Shown here: positions 44,481-54,313 of the stretch, one piece after another | Layout of the letters: every line of letters starts with the position of its first letter | Numbering within the stretch: position 1 is the first letter of the stretch | DNA from: Alectoria sarmentosa | Taxonomy: Eukaryota > Ascomycota > Lecanoromycetes > Lecanorales > Parmeliaceae | NCBI GenBank assembly: GCA_009733775.1 | Contig: WOGZ01000021.1 | Location: forward strand, 62,001-126,000 | Length of the DNA: 64,000 nucleotides | Direction of reading: 5' to 3' | Program-made: the position numbers and the translations under genes | Notes under the pieces: model-generated | The model's database searches: none | What the model was told of the DNA's origin: nothing | The model's input: only the letters and a program-made list of their open reading frames with translations

Positions 44481-45622
44481 TCACTCGGGCGGCTCATATG
44501 GCTTGACGAGCATCTCGCTGAAACTGCGGTGCAACGATTCGTTAGCTACATTACAAGGAGGTTGAGATGCAACAGGTCCTCACCTCTCCAATTTTTCCTT
44601 TCCCCTAACCTCCTCCACCAGTAACGGCATCTTGACGACATTGAACTCGTCGTAGAGCTCCTCGATCTGCTCCAGATACTTCTTTTGCATCTTTCTCCTG
44701 GAATTGCACTGTTCGCAGGGATTGTTCTTCTTCGGGAATAGCAGCTGGTTTACTACTATGGCGTGCGTATCGATTTCGTACGATGAAAGCTCCTGGATCA
44801 TGCGCTCCGTCTCGTACAATGACAAGAACTCTGGAATACAGACGCATACGAAAGTGGTCATATCTGGGTTCTTGAACTGCGTGTTGACCTCTCCAATAGT
44901 CTCCCTCAGCGTCTCCATCTTCGCGATGACCTCATCCAAATTCTGTCCGCCGGGCAGTCCACCTCTTGCGCCAATGACTGAATTGAGCATGGGTCCGAAT
45001 TGCGCAGATAGCTGGGAGATCTTTGCGAGCGCTTTCTCCATCACCGTCGGGAACTGTAGGAATCGTAGAGTATGACCTGTAGGTGCGGTATCGAAGATGA
45101 TGGTCTCGTATGAGAGCGATTTGACCTGCTTCAGCACTTCTGCGAAGGACATGGCTTCGTCCACACCAGGTATCTACAAGACCTGTCAACTCCATGACTA
45201 GGTTGTGATCGATTCATGCCCCGAAGACTCACGCTAAACGCCAAATCCTGCATCATCCCTCCCATTCCCCCCGTCTGAGCCATAATCTCCTCGGCGCCTT
45301 CCCCACCCTCCTTTAGTAGATCTTGTATACTCCCATTCGGATCGATCTCCATAGCGCTCAGGTTGGTAAAGCCATCAATCAGTCTGGCCTCTTTCCCAAA
45401 CTTCTGGCTGAAAGCATCGCTGAGGTTGTGCGCAGGGTCTGTGGAGATGAGGAGAACGGATCTGCGAACACGGGCGAGCTGGATGGCGAGGGAGCAGGAA
45501 GTGGTGGTTTTGCCTACACCGCCTTTGCCGCCGACGAAGATCCAGCGGAGGGACTTCTGTTGTATGATGGACTCGAGAGTTGGGGCGAGGTCTTCCGAGT
45601 CAGCGTCGATTGTTGCAGACAT
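44481..45622 (-). CDS. GET3: Get3/ArsA-type ATPase
   Basis: The cytosolic ATPase that receives tail-anchored proteins and hands them to the Get1/Get2 receptor at the ER. Exons: 45622-45233, 45173-44584, 44523-44481, giving 340 residues, the normal length. The deviant P-loop is [12 protein letters not shown] near residue 30, followed by [15 protein letters not shown] (switch I). [16 protein letters not shown] (switch II) follows, then the client-binding helical region. The Zn-binding CxxC of the dimer interface is in [11 protein letters not shown]. The small last exon restores the conserved ending [14 protein letters not shown]; without it the frame would stop at LER just after a good GTGAGG donor. 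The 391 nt before the start are shared with the divergent HIU hydrolase gene. Confidence 0.96.
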
Positions 45623-46013
45623 GTTGGTGGAGGGTGGAAGGTGGAGGGTGGTGGGGTAAAATGTAATCTTCAATGACGGTGGAAGATATTAGAGAGACTT
45701 GGAACTTTCTACTCCAAGGGGACGGTAGTTATGATGTATACTTTGCAAGTTGTCACGAGTCACGAGTCACAAGTGTTGGCAGGTGAAGTTTGAAAATGGG
45801 ATGGCCTGACGTAGCTTGTCAATTGTCCTGAAGCCTGGAGCGTGGGATCATCGCTGGCCAGGCTCGACCCCAGCTTCTAGAGTAGTCCCTCACCAACAAG
45901 AACGGCAGCAGCCTTCTCACGCCATTGCCCACTTTTAAAAATGATAATTAGTTGGTTGTTAAGGTTGCTATCCTTTTCCATTTTTTCGTCATCATTCCAC
46001 TGTCAACCGCAAC
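45623..46013. other. Divergent promoter region GET3/HIU hydrolase
   Basis: Upstream DNA of the Get3 (-) and hydroxyisourate hydrolase (+) genes. Repeated CACGAGT words occur near 45756-45770; no site can be assigned. Confidence 0.45.
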
Positions 46014-46466
46014 ATGGAAAATAGCAGCCAATTTGAACCCCAACCGAGGGAACCCTCCTCGTTCCTCCCAGCGGCCACTACCAGCAAGCCGAAAGATCCC
46101 ATAACCTGCCACGTCCTCGACCTCGTCAGCGGCGTTCCTGCTCCTGGCCTCTCAGTCGCCCTCACCCTCCTCAAGCCATTCGGTCCCTCCGCAGCCTTCA
46201 AGGCCCTCACCAACGCAGACGGTCGAATTTCGAGCTGGGAAGCCCCAGATGGTCCGTCCTTGGCCGAGATTTTCGAGAATCTACATGAGCATCCGGATGG
46301 CGGCATGGTATGGTCGCTGAAATTTGAGACGGGGAAGTATTACGGGGTGGGCAATACCTTATTCCCAGAGGTGGAGGTCAAATTCTTTGTCTTGCCGGAC
46401 AGGGGACATTATCATGTGCCGTTATTGCTGGGTCCATGGAGTTATACTACGTACCGAGGAAGCTGA
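46014..46466 (+). CDS. 5-hydroxyisourate hydrolase (transthyretin-like)
   Basis: A 150-residue single-exon protein of the transthyretin-like family that hydrolyses 5-hydroxyisourate, the product of urate oxidase, in purine breakdown. Family residues are visible: the first-strand His in ITCHVLDLVSGVPAPGLSVA, the Arg in NADGRISSWEAP, the His in GHYHVPLLLGPWSY and the C-terminal tetrapeptide YRGS that distinguishes the enzyme from true transthyretin. The N-terminal 28 residues are an extra polar extension without a clear peroxisomal or secretory signal. Length is slightly above the usual 110-140. No other purine-catabolic gene is in the window. Confidence 0.94.
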   Translation: MENSSQFEPQPREPSSFLPAATTSKPKDPITCHVLDLVSGVPAPGLSVALTLLKPFGPSAAFKALTNADGRISSWEAPDGPSLAEIFENLHEHPDGGMVWSLKFETGKYYGVGNTLFPEVEVKFFVLPDRGHYHVPLLLGPWSYTTYRGS

Positions 46467-47491
46467 GACTATGGCTCAACCACAACGAGATGGTGTGATT
46501 TGGAATGATGGAGAATGCGGGGATGACTGCTTGGGTGCCCTATCGGAGAGCTGATTTGTTCTATTCAGGAGGCTACACGCATGCCAAATTTCCTCATTCA
46601 TACTCATTCTTTCCCGACAGCCATTGTGATCAACATGAGGTGAGCTTGAATAAGGACCTGATCTTTACTGTGAGGCGGTCTTGCGATCTTCTGACCCCAG
46701 TGCATTTCTGCCTCTTCAATTTTTGGGTTAAGCAAGGCTTGGTCGGTTTTTAAAACAGTCTTCACCGCCACTATAATGCATGAACGAGTCTACTGAAAGC
46801 CACATCCCCTGTCTTACGACGCCTTGAAGTGCAAGGCAGCAAACTGCGATCCGAACCGGATGAGGCTCTTTGGCGGCTCCAGGCACCCTGTACAATCACC
46901 CGCTAACTTCTGCATGCAAACGATGTATGGGCCAGTATGGCATTAATGGAGACAAGATTAACCACTATTCGATCCGGCTCTGTCGGTTATTGAATCTCGA
47001 TCAAGCTCTTGCTACATTTAGTTTGAGAATCGGATTAGCCTCGCGCTCGCGAGGCGGCCAATGACGGGCAGGATTGGCAATCTTGCAGGCTTCCAGGCTT
47101 CCAGGCTTGCAGCGGGGAATACAAACCCACAATTCTGTTTTTCTGTCTCTAATGCGAGTATATTCAACCCAGAAACGCTCCATGCTTCTTGAACTCAACT
47201 CTCCGCCTTGTTTATACGTGGCAAGGGAGGAGTGGATGAGGTATGGCGGCCTGCAGCAGCGCGCTGACTGACATTCGGCCTCTAAACGCGAATGCTGAAG
47301 AGCTTGCATTATTGGCTAGAGAGCTATGTTCGCCTGGAAAAGGTATGGACCTGAACATTTCTACTGACCAGGCAGTATCGAATTCAATGAAGTTCTGCAA
47401 GGCGGTAGACAATTCCTCTCCCACAAAAAGGCGATGCCCTCCCATCCTGCTTTGACTTTGATCTACATGCTTCCATCAGACAGCTCGAACA
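46467..47491. other. Intergenic, no gene recognised
   Basis: About 1 kb between the HIU hydrolase and the small three-exon gene. A short GCTTCCAG-type tandem (about 47083-47108) is present. Frames are short and contradictory. Confidence 0.45.
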
Positions 47492-48042
47492 ATGCCTTCA
47501 ACATACTCCAATTCCAGCAATGCCTACACCACCTACTTCGTCCCCGGCTACGGCATATCCCGACACATAATGTTCACCGTATGGCTTATCTCGGTTCTAT
47601 TTCGTCCTAGAAAATATTCCTCTGAGTCGCAAGACGTGCTCCGAGAGTGGTACCTTTGTTTCGAATTCGATACCACTCACAAAATTTGCCTTGTAAAATA
47701 TATCGCATTTTCAAGTAGAATTGCTGACTCCGGAATCTACGATAGCATATACAATACCATCTCGGCCCTTATGCCTCCGTGCGACCATTCACCTATCAGC
47801 AGAGGGAAGGGTATCTGATCAGTAACCCGGGTAGTGCCTTGACCAAGGTCAGCGTCCTTCCTCCAGGATCAGCGGTGAGCAAGCTGACGTCTATATAGAG
47901 CCAGATAGAAGACCTGCAGTACATATCCCGGCAGTACGAACAACAAGAGGCGGAAAGAATGATCAGAGCGAGTGGTGCGCTGGATCGAGCGGATGTTTAT
48001 ATCAATCGACCAATACCAGTCCAGCAACGATACGGACACTGA
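47492..48042 (+). CDS. Small three-exon protein, 110 residues
   Basis: A gene not visible as one long frame. Exons 47492-47578, 47746-47847 and 47899-48042 join exactly in phase 0 to 333 nt. The protein starts MPSTYSNSSNAYTTYFVPGY and continues GISRHIMFTHIQYHLGPYA, FTYQQREGYLISNPGSALTK, then a helical SQIEDLQYISRQYEQQEAER and a polar end RPIPVQQRYGH. From memory it resembles a small fungal protein family of unknown function with a VPGYGISRHV-type start and an SQIEDL helix; I cannot name it. No signal peptide or membrane segment. The first intron (167 nt) is of the introner-like kind, the second (51 nt) ordinary. Clean in-phase splicing and the ordered sequence support a real gene. Confidence 0.75.
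47579..47745 (+). repeat. Introner-like intron (167 nt)
   Basis: First intron of the small 110-residue gene. Its end, CAAGTAGAATTGCTGACTCC and the following GGAATCTACGATAG, matches the ends of the kelch intron (31262-31420) and of the intron at 52959-53113. The internal block TGAGTCGCAAGACGTG is nearly shared with the kelch intron, and AGACGTG-TCC with the intron at 2637-2779. ATTCC...GAGTC in its first half can pair, with a small bulge, to GACTCCGGAAT near the acceptor. Confidence 0.7.
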
Positions 48043-48744
48043 CGTGGAGTGGCGAAGCGGAGATAGTATGGCAACTACATGTATATTAGATGGGCCAGCC
48101 GTACAAATCCCGAAGAGCCCCAATCATCAATCATCTGAGGTCATCGCCAATATTGTACATACCCGAACCCGGGCGGGATATTACGTTCTCATACCTTGTA
48201 TATAGGATGTGCAGCAACGTCTCCAAAGTTACAATCTCCCTCCTCAGTGCAATTCCAACTGAGCTCTCCTACCTTCTTCGAAATCTCTCACTCCACCAGG
48301 ATACCATTGTGTTTTCCGGTGATTATGTATTTCCTTCACCCCACACCCTTCTTTCGTCCTCGCACTCCCAATTTCCTTCTTTGGTTATATCCCCGCCCTG
48401 TCTTTCTCTCCTCTTTGCTTCTTCCTTCAACCCAAACTTACCTTTCCCTGCCCCCGCATGCGCTATATCACTTCCAATATGTTCGTTCACATGTGATCAC
48501 CACCTCCACCCAATCTGCCTCCTTCTCATGAGACCATACATACCCCTTGCCATCTTTGCAGCACTCATTTCCCTCGCGTCTCTCCGTCTTGCTTTTCGTG
48601 TCAATCGATGATCCACCCCGCTTGCTTGCTTGCTTGCTTGCTTGTCATCGCCTCCGTTTGAGAGAGAGAAAGAGAGAGAGAGAGAGAGCTATTGTCGATT
48701 CACCAATCGTGGCTCTCGGTTCCATCCGAAACCATGGATTGGGC

Positions 48745-48790
<46 letters not shown>

Positions 48791-49582
48791 CTCTCCATTG
48801 CTTTTCCTCGTTGTGCGGCATCGTAATTTGGCAAGTCGCGGCGTGGATAGCGTGATTTGTGATGGACCACTGTGACACTGTTTGTTTGACGGGCAGAGAA
48901 TAGGGGTAGAGATAGATAGATAGATCGACTGGACGTCTCGAACGGCAGCATGCGAGTGGGCTTTGTGCAATGATGATGATGATGATGATGGGGTCTCAGT
49001 TCTCCCTGAGTACATCACAGTAACGCATCAATCAATGTACTTCTGAAAAGGGGCCACTTGAACATGTTTTTTCTTCAAAATTCATCGACTATTTCTTCAA
49101 ATGTACCCTTGAATACAATTCTTCAAAAAGACGCACGAACACATTTCACACATTCACATCCAAGTCAACCAACAACACATTTCTGCGTTCTCGGATGGAG
49201 GAAGCGGCTACCCATCTCTCAAGCCCGCGGAGGACGAATAATCACGTTACTCTGGCTCCAGAAACCCATCGACTTCGAAACCCTGGAATCTGAAGCCGAA
49301 TCGCACCTGCATAGCGTTCAAAAAAAAAAAAAAAAAAGGCAGCAAGCAAGGTACGGACGGATGCGAGGAGTGGAAATCGCGCAAGAGGAAATCTCTGCCA
49401 ACAGTCGAGCACGCCCATTTATTTCACGGTGTTAGCTGTCAAGTTCGGTTTTTAGACCTCAAATTTGGCTTTGAGATTCGAAATTAACATGTTAGAGCGA
49501 AAAGGTCGGGACTAGACTACTGTCTATTGATGAATGTAAACGTTTATATATACACTGTGTACATGGCCAATGTCCCCCGCCA
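48043..49582. other. Intergenic with microsatellite cluster
   Basis: No gene recognised. Several simple repeats lie within 400 nt (48.6-49.0 kb), and a poly-A run of about 18 lies near 49321. CT-rich sequence fills about 48330-48600. Confidence 0.5.
48622..48994. repeat. Cluster of simple sequence repeats
   Basis: Within this stretch are a CTTG tandem (about 48622-48643), a GA tract (about 48661-48688), a CA dinucleotide array of about 20 units (about 48747-48786), GATA units (about 48912-48925) and a GAT/ATG triplet run (about 48972-48990). All are non-coding. The CA array is the longest microsatellite in the window. Confidence 0.85.
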
Positions 49583-51735
49583 TCAGCAACCACTGATCAA
49601 CTCATACACCACCTCCCCAATCCCCACCCCCATCTGCGATCCCCCCATCTCCGCAGTAAAACTCACTTTGTTCAACCCTGCCCACTTCTCCCCCATCGCA
49701 ATATCCTGCATACCCGGCCCCACCGTGACCGCTTTCTCCGTTCCCGTACTCCCGCCCGAGCTCGCAGACGGTACACCGATGCCAAACATCTGCACCGTAC
49801 AATTCGATGTCATCCCGGACTGAGTGTCGCCACAAGAGAGGGCGAGGGATATTAGGGAGAAAGAGAGCGAGCCTGGGGCGAGGCCTATCTGTTTTGGTTC
49901 CGAGGTAGAGAGGGCGAGGAGGTGGGTCGGTGGCGGAAGGGGTGATGTGGAGTTGGAAGTGGTGAAGGGGGTGAAGGTTGTATAGTTTAGGCCTTGGAGG
50001 ATTAGGGGCATGGAAGGTATGGGTGGGATTTCGGAGAACTGGTATCAAGGTGTTAGTAGGGATTTCCAGGGAACAGGGGCTAACATACGTTTGTGGTGAT
50101 GTTTTGAGTCGTTGTGCCATTGGTGCAGAGGGGGTCACTCGTAGTTGGTGGTTGAGGGTTTAGAGAGCTTGATGTAGATAGTGGTACTGTGATTGAGGTG
50201 TTTGACTGTACTATTGTTGGAGAAGGTGGTGGTATGGGTGTAGAGAGCTGAGGTATCGAGGTCAAAGTATTTGATCGTATTATCGGAGATGGTGGTGGTG
50301 GAGCAGGAGTATAAGACCCCACCACCACAGCCAAAGTTTGGGACAAACCACCAACCGCCCGCGTAGTGATTGGAGCCTTGGTTCCCCCCATCGGTGGAAC
50401 GCTCGTAGCATTTGTCTGAGCTGGTGGCGCCAAGAGGCTCGATCCATCGCCCAAGAAGTATTCATTCGTGGGCGAAGCCGTTGCATTCGCCAGCAGCGAC
50501 GATCCGTCGTCTGGGAAGTATTCTATAGTCGGAGAAGGCGGAGCCGTAGGACCAGCTGATGCTGGGAAGACAGTAGCATTCGCCTGAGATGGCAGCGTTA
50601 GAAAGAACGAGCCGTTTCCTGGGAAGTATTCTCTTGTTGCAGAAGGTCCGATTACTGTAGTGCTAATTGGTGTGTCAGTGACGAATTTGGAGAGGAAAAA
50701 GCTTGAAATGTGTCTGCTCTTCGCTGCTCCGAAACCTGACCCAGTGGGCCTAAAGCCGTGAGAGGAGCCTGATCCAATCCGAAGTGTTTGGTTGGTCGTG
50801 TTGCGGTATGGATATGGGGCTATGATTGGGGTACTGGTCATTAACGATGAGACGACTGAGGAAGACGTCTGCTGAGCGACTGAACTGGCCGGAGCATTCA
50901 CAAGGAACGTTGATCCAGTCGTAGTGGTCTGGGCCAAATTGGGAATGACAGACGATGTGACGTTTGCGATTGGGACCGCAACACCTGTGGAAATAGAGAC
51001 CTCAAGATTCGGCGCTGTCAAAATTGGAGGTGCAGTTGCAGGTGTAGAAGCCTTGTCAGAGATTGACACAACTGGTGTGATCGAAGGCTGCTTGTTCGGA
51101 GTCATGGCTGGAGAGATTTGAGGACTCGCCGCATTACTAGGACTCGGACAGCGAGGAGCCTGCCCTGCTGTCACTGTCATCCATACTGTTACCGTCATTG
51201 TTTGTGTTTGCCGGGTCACAGTGACCGTCTCTGTTTCCGTCTGCGCCTGAGGAGTAACTGTAATCGTCTCCGAAGCTGGAGTCACAGTGACAGTTTGTGC
51301 AGGCAGAGTAATCGTCTGCGGAGGTAGTGTAACGATCTGCTGGGGCGGGCATTGACTCCCCGAATCACTCTGGCCATTCTCGCCCTCTCCATTGCCCTGC
51401 GTTGTATATGGGGATGTAGAATTCTGATAAGGCGCTCCTTCGATTGGGTATGGTACAACGCCGGTGTGTCCAAAGCTGCTGCCTGTATTGGTAGTACCCG
51501 AGGGTATAGGGAACCATCCAGAGCCCGTCGCAAAGCTGCTGCTTAACGGTGGTATCGAACTACCAGAGGCGGTCAAGCTTGGATGTATGTTCTTAGCAGT
51601 GTTTTGGGAGACGTCCCGAGGTCGTAGATGGCCAAGTATTTGGGAATTTTCGTCGGTTTTCTTGTTCGGCGCGCCGTCGGCCCCCATAGACAGACAGGTT
51701 GCTAGTAGGAGCAACTTGGTAAGGACAGACATCAT
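49583..51735 (-). CDS. Ser/Thr-rich secreted glycoprotein with C-terminal beta domain
   Basis: A 700-residue protein from exons 51735-50089 and 50038-49583. The start MMSVLTKLLLLATCLSMGA is a signal peptide. Residues about 135-190 hold a Thr/Val/Gln repeat region (QTITLPAQTVTVTPASETIT) like that in fungal surface proteins. The middle is Ser/Thr/Pro-rich, with three copies of an EYFP-x-DGSSLL-like unit around residues 370-440 and two copies of a PPSP-I-x-SNT unit near 485-525. The C-terminal 170 residues form an ordered, Cys-bearing domain (LAPGSLSFSLISLALSCGD, SNCTVQMFGIGVPS). This domain resembles the C-terminal domain of the next gene, 52419-54313. No GPI signal is obvious at the end. Role unknown; a wall-associated adhesin-like protein is plausible. 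Confidence 0.75.
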
Positions 51736-52418
51736 GACTCTCCATTGAAGGATTTAGGAGAGCACAGAAAACGTAATCACGTACAGAACGGAAAAGACTG
51801 TAATCTATAATGATGGGAAAACTCGAACTCAGCTGAACAAAGTTCGGAGACGTTCAGATAGGAGAATTGCATCACAACCATGATCCTTTCATCTGAAATA
51901 GCAACAGCATTGTTGTTTTGCGCACGTATCACCAAGTACCCGGAGAATTGCCAGTCATGCTCCGTACCTGAAACTTCTGATCGTGGCTGTGTACAACCGT
52001 CATGACAATTGGAGCGCATGAATGAATGAAGATGTTACAGGACAGACAACGAAACACTTGGTTTGACTGGTTTATGGGGAAACGGGGAAGAAGGGGAGTC
52101 AATGCACACTTGAAGCGACGTCGGCGCCAATTGTGGCTGATGTGGCTCAGAAGCGACAAAAGTGGACCCTTGGTGGCAAGCATCATGTGCCTGTTGGGGG
52201 CCAAAGCTCTTTTATTCGTGCTTTCGAGATGTCCCCGCATCCACGATGATCTATCATAACATTTACCTTGAGCATGCAGTATTATTCTGCTGCGGACCGA
52301 TATGGCTTGCGCCTAGCCAACGCGCGCAATAAAAAGGGCTATGGAAGAATAGAAGTCCACCACCATGGTTGCAACCAACGAGCCACTCCAGACCAGAGAA
52401 TATCGACCCACACCGCAT
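51736..52418. other. Intergenic, no gene recognised
   Basis: Lies between the two related Ser/Thr-rich genes: promoter of 49583-51735 and 3' end of 52419-54313. No gene seen. Confidence 0.45.
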
Positions 52419-54313
52419 CTACTGTTGTGAGGAACGCTCCAGCTGCGCTGCACACGTGTTGTTAGACCATCCTAGGCTCAGGTTGTCCATGTACCAGTCA
52501 ACGGGTTTGGTTCCAACTGTCGCGATGATTTGAAGCCCAGTCAAACCCCGGAAGTCGTCAGCAAACTCCACCAACGCCAAAGAGCAATTCTTCATTCCTG
52601 GGCAAGGGGGCTGGGTAAAGCCCTGAGTAATGACACTGAAGATAGACCAGCTCTGATAGCCCTTGATCATGATGTTGCAGTCGTCTGGGCCAGCATTGGT
52701 GCAACCAAGATAAGCTGAGTAGGCATCGATCCAGTAGGCACTCTCCGATGCCCTCGGTCCGCTGCCAATCTCACCAGACAATTCAAGACCAGCGTCGGGG
52801 GAATCGGTCGTACCCGAACCTTCCGCATCCGCACGATATACTGCGAGCTGCGGAGGTGAGATAGGTGGAAAAGGATCAGAGGGAGGAGGAACGTAGCCGA
52901 AGTACTCTTGAAAGAATAGCTTATGGTAGGGATTGAAGATAGGAGGAATATCTGTTACCTATACAGATTTCGGTCAGCATTCTTCTTCAAGGTAGACCCT
53001 CGAGCAATGATTTAGCTCGAAGGGGTGTTGAGAGTCTCTTTGCTCCCTCAACCTTATTTTGCAACCGGAAAAGATACCAAACAGAAAGACATGGACTCCG
53101 GAAATGTACATACACCAGGGCCTGCCGAAAAAGCTGGTAGATCGTCGAAGTCGATGATAAATTCAGCGGATGCATCACCACATGATGAGACAGCGGTAGT
53201 GGCCGCGTTGCTTGAGGCTGTTGATGTGTTTGAATACAAAGGCGATGAAAACCCATGACTCGTTGTCAACTGAGCTGCAGAAGAAGACGTGCTTGTCGGG
53301 AAAGGAGTAGGGAGCAAGTCCCATGCATAGACGCCGACTGTAGTGGTTGGACCCGTGGGAGCGCTCGCTTCTGTTGGCATTGGGCCAAGTAAGCTGTCAG
53401 TCCAGGAGACAGCCACACCATCGATGGTTGCGACGATTTCTCCAACATCCCTAGCCTTAACGCCATGACCGCTTGCGTTGCCAGGAGAAAATGGCATAAT
53501 ACCGGAAGGTGCCATTGGGTACGCTGTACCAGGGTGGTGTTTTTCCGCGATTGTGACTGATCCGGGAGGCAATTTGACCGTGATGAACGTCGATATACTC
53601 GAGTTCCAACCGTTGAATGCGAGTCCAGTGTAAGCTCCGGATGAAGCAGAACCAATGGAAATGGCCAGCGTCTGGGTTTCGGTTTGAATTTCCGTAATGG
53701 TCTCAGTGGAGGAAATGGTCAAATAGCTTGTGACCGGAGTGATCTCCACCGATGGAGTATCATAGCTGGAAGGAACTGGCTGCAGGGTGACGACCTGAGT
53801 GCTGGTGATCAGGGAGGCCGAAGATGGTGGTGTTGCACCAAGCCACGTCGTGGTCCCATTTTCCTCGGTGAAAGAGTAAGCTGCTTGACCTTCGGCTGGT
53901 GAGGAAGCCTGGACAACGCTGACGACCTGAGTTGAGATTACGGAGGTAGTTAGGGCCGCTGTGATAGCAGTGGAAGAAACTTGTGCAGCTCCATTGACCA
54001 AGGCTTCAATGTCCGCAGTGGCGATTGGCTCTTTGCTAGGAGCGTAGATTGTCTTGGTAGTTGGCGAGGCAGGCAGGGTGACAAACACAGTTGACACGGG
54101 GCTGCATGCAGAGTCGTTCCTGGGATGACGAGGTCAGTGTCAGTTCCTCAATTAAATTACACAACGCGTGACCCTTGCGCAGAAAGACCCGACGAGGACG
54201 TGATGTCCTCATATATTGAACCGATGGCATCGTTGTCACGCAGTTGCTACTTACTCTACAGTGGCCGCAGCAGCGCTGATGCCAACCAGGAGGAGTGGCT
54301 TGAGAGGACGCAT
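52419..54313 (-). CDS. Ser/Thr-rich secreted protein, relative of preceding gene
   Basis: A 534-residue protein from exons 54313-54255, 54119-53114 and 52958-52419. It starts MRPLKPLLLVGISAAAATVE, a signal peptide, then NDSACSPVSTVFVTLP and a long Ser/Thr/Pro-rich region with a Thr/Gln/Ile repeat-like part (ETITEIQTETQTLAI). From about residue 335 it has an ordered domain: AEFIIDFDDLPAFSAGPG, VTDIPPIFNPYHKLFFQEYF and GYVPPPSDPFPPISPPQLAV. It goes on with YWIDAYSAYLGCTNAGPDDC and the end LGWSNNTCAAQLE. The domain matches, more weakly, the C-terminus of the neighbour at 49583-51735. It has four or more Cys that may pair. The 155-nt second intron (52959-53113) is of the introner-like kind. Function unknown; extracellular. 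Confidence 0.78.
52959..53113 (-). repeat. Introner-like intron (155 nt)
   Basis: Second intron of the Ser/Thr-rich gene 52419-54313, in phase 0. Near the donor it contains CGGAGTCCATGTCT, identical to a block in the deacetylase intron at 2637-2779, and it ends AGAATGCTGACCGAAATCTG followed by TATAG. The acceptor-side arm has lost two bases relative to GACTCCGAAAT, and the donor-side arm has one extra C. Confidence 0.72.

Noticed and set aside
54120..54254. The 135-nt first intron of the Ser/Thr-rich gene as an introner-like copy
   Set aside because: Its end (ACTGACCTCGTCATCCCAG) resembles the motif only loosely and no internal blocks match. It could be a decayed copy but this is not supportable by eye.
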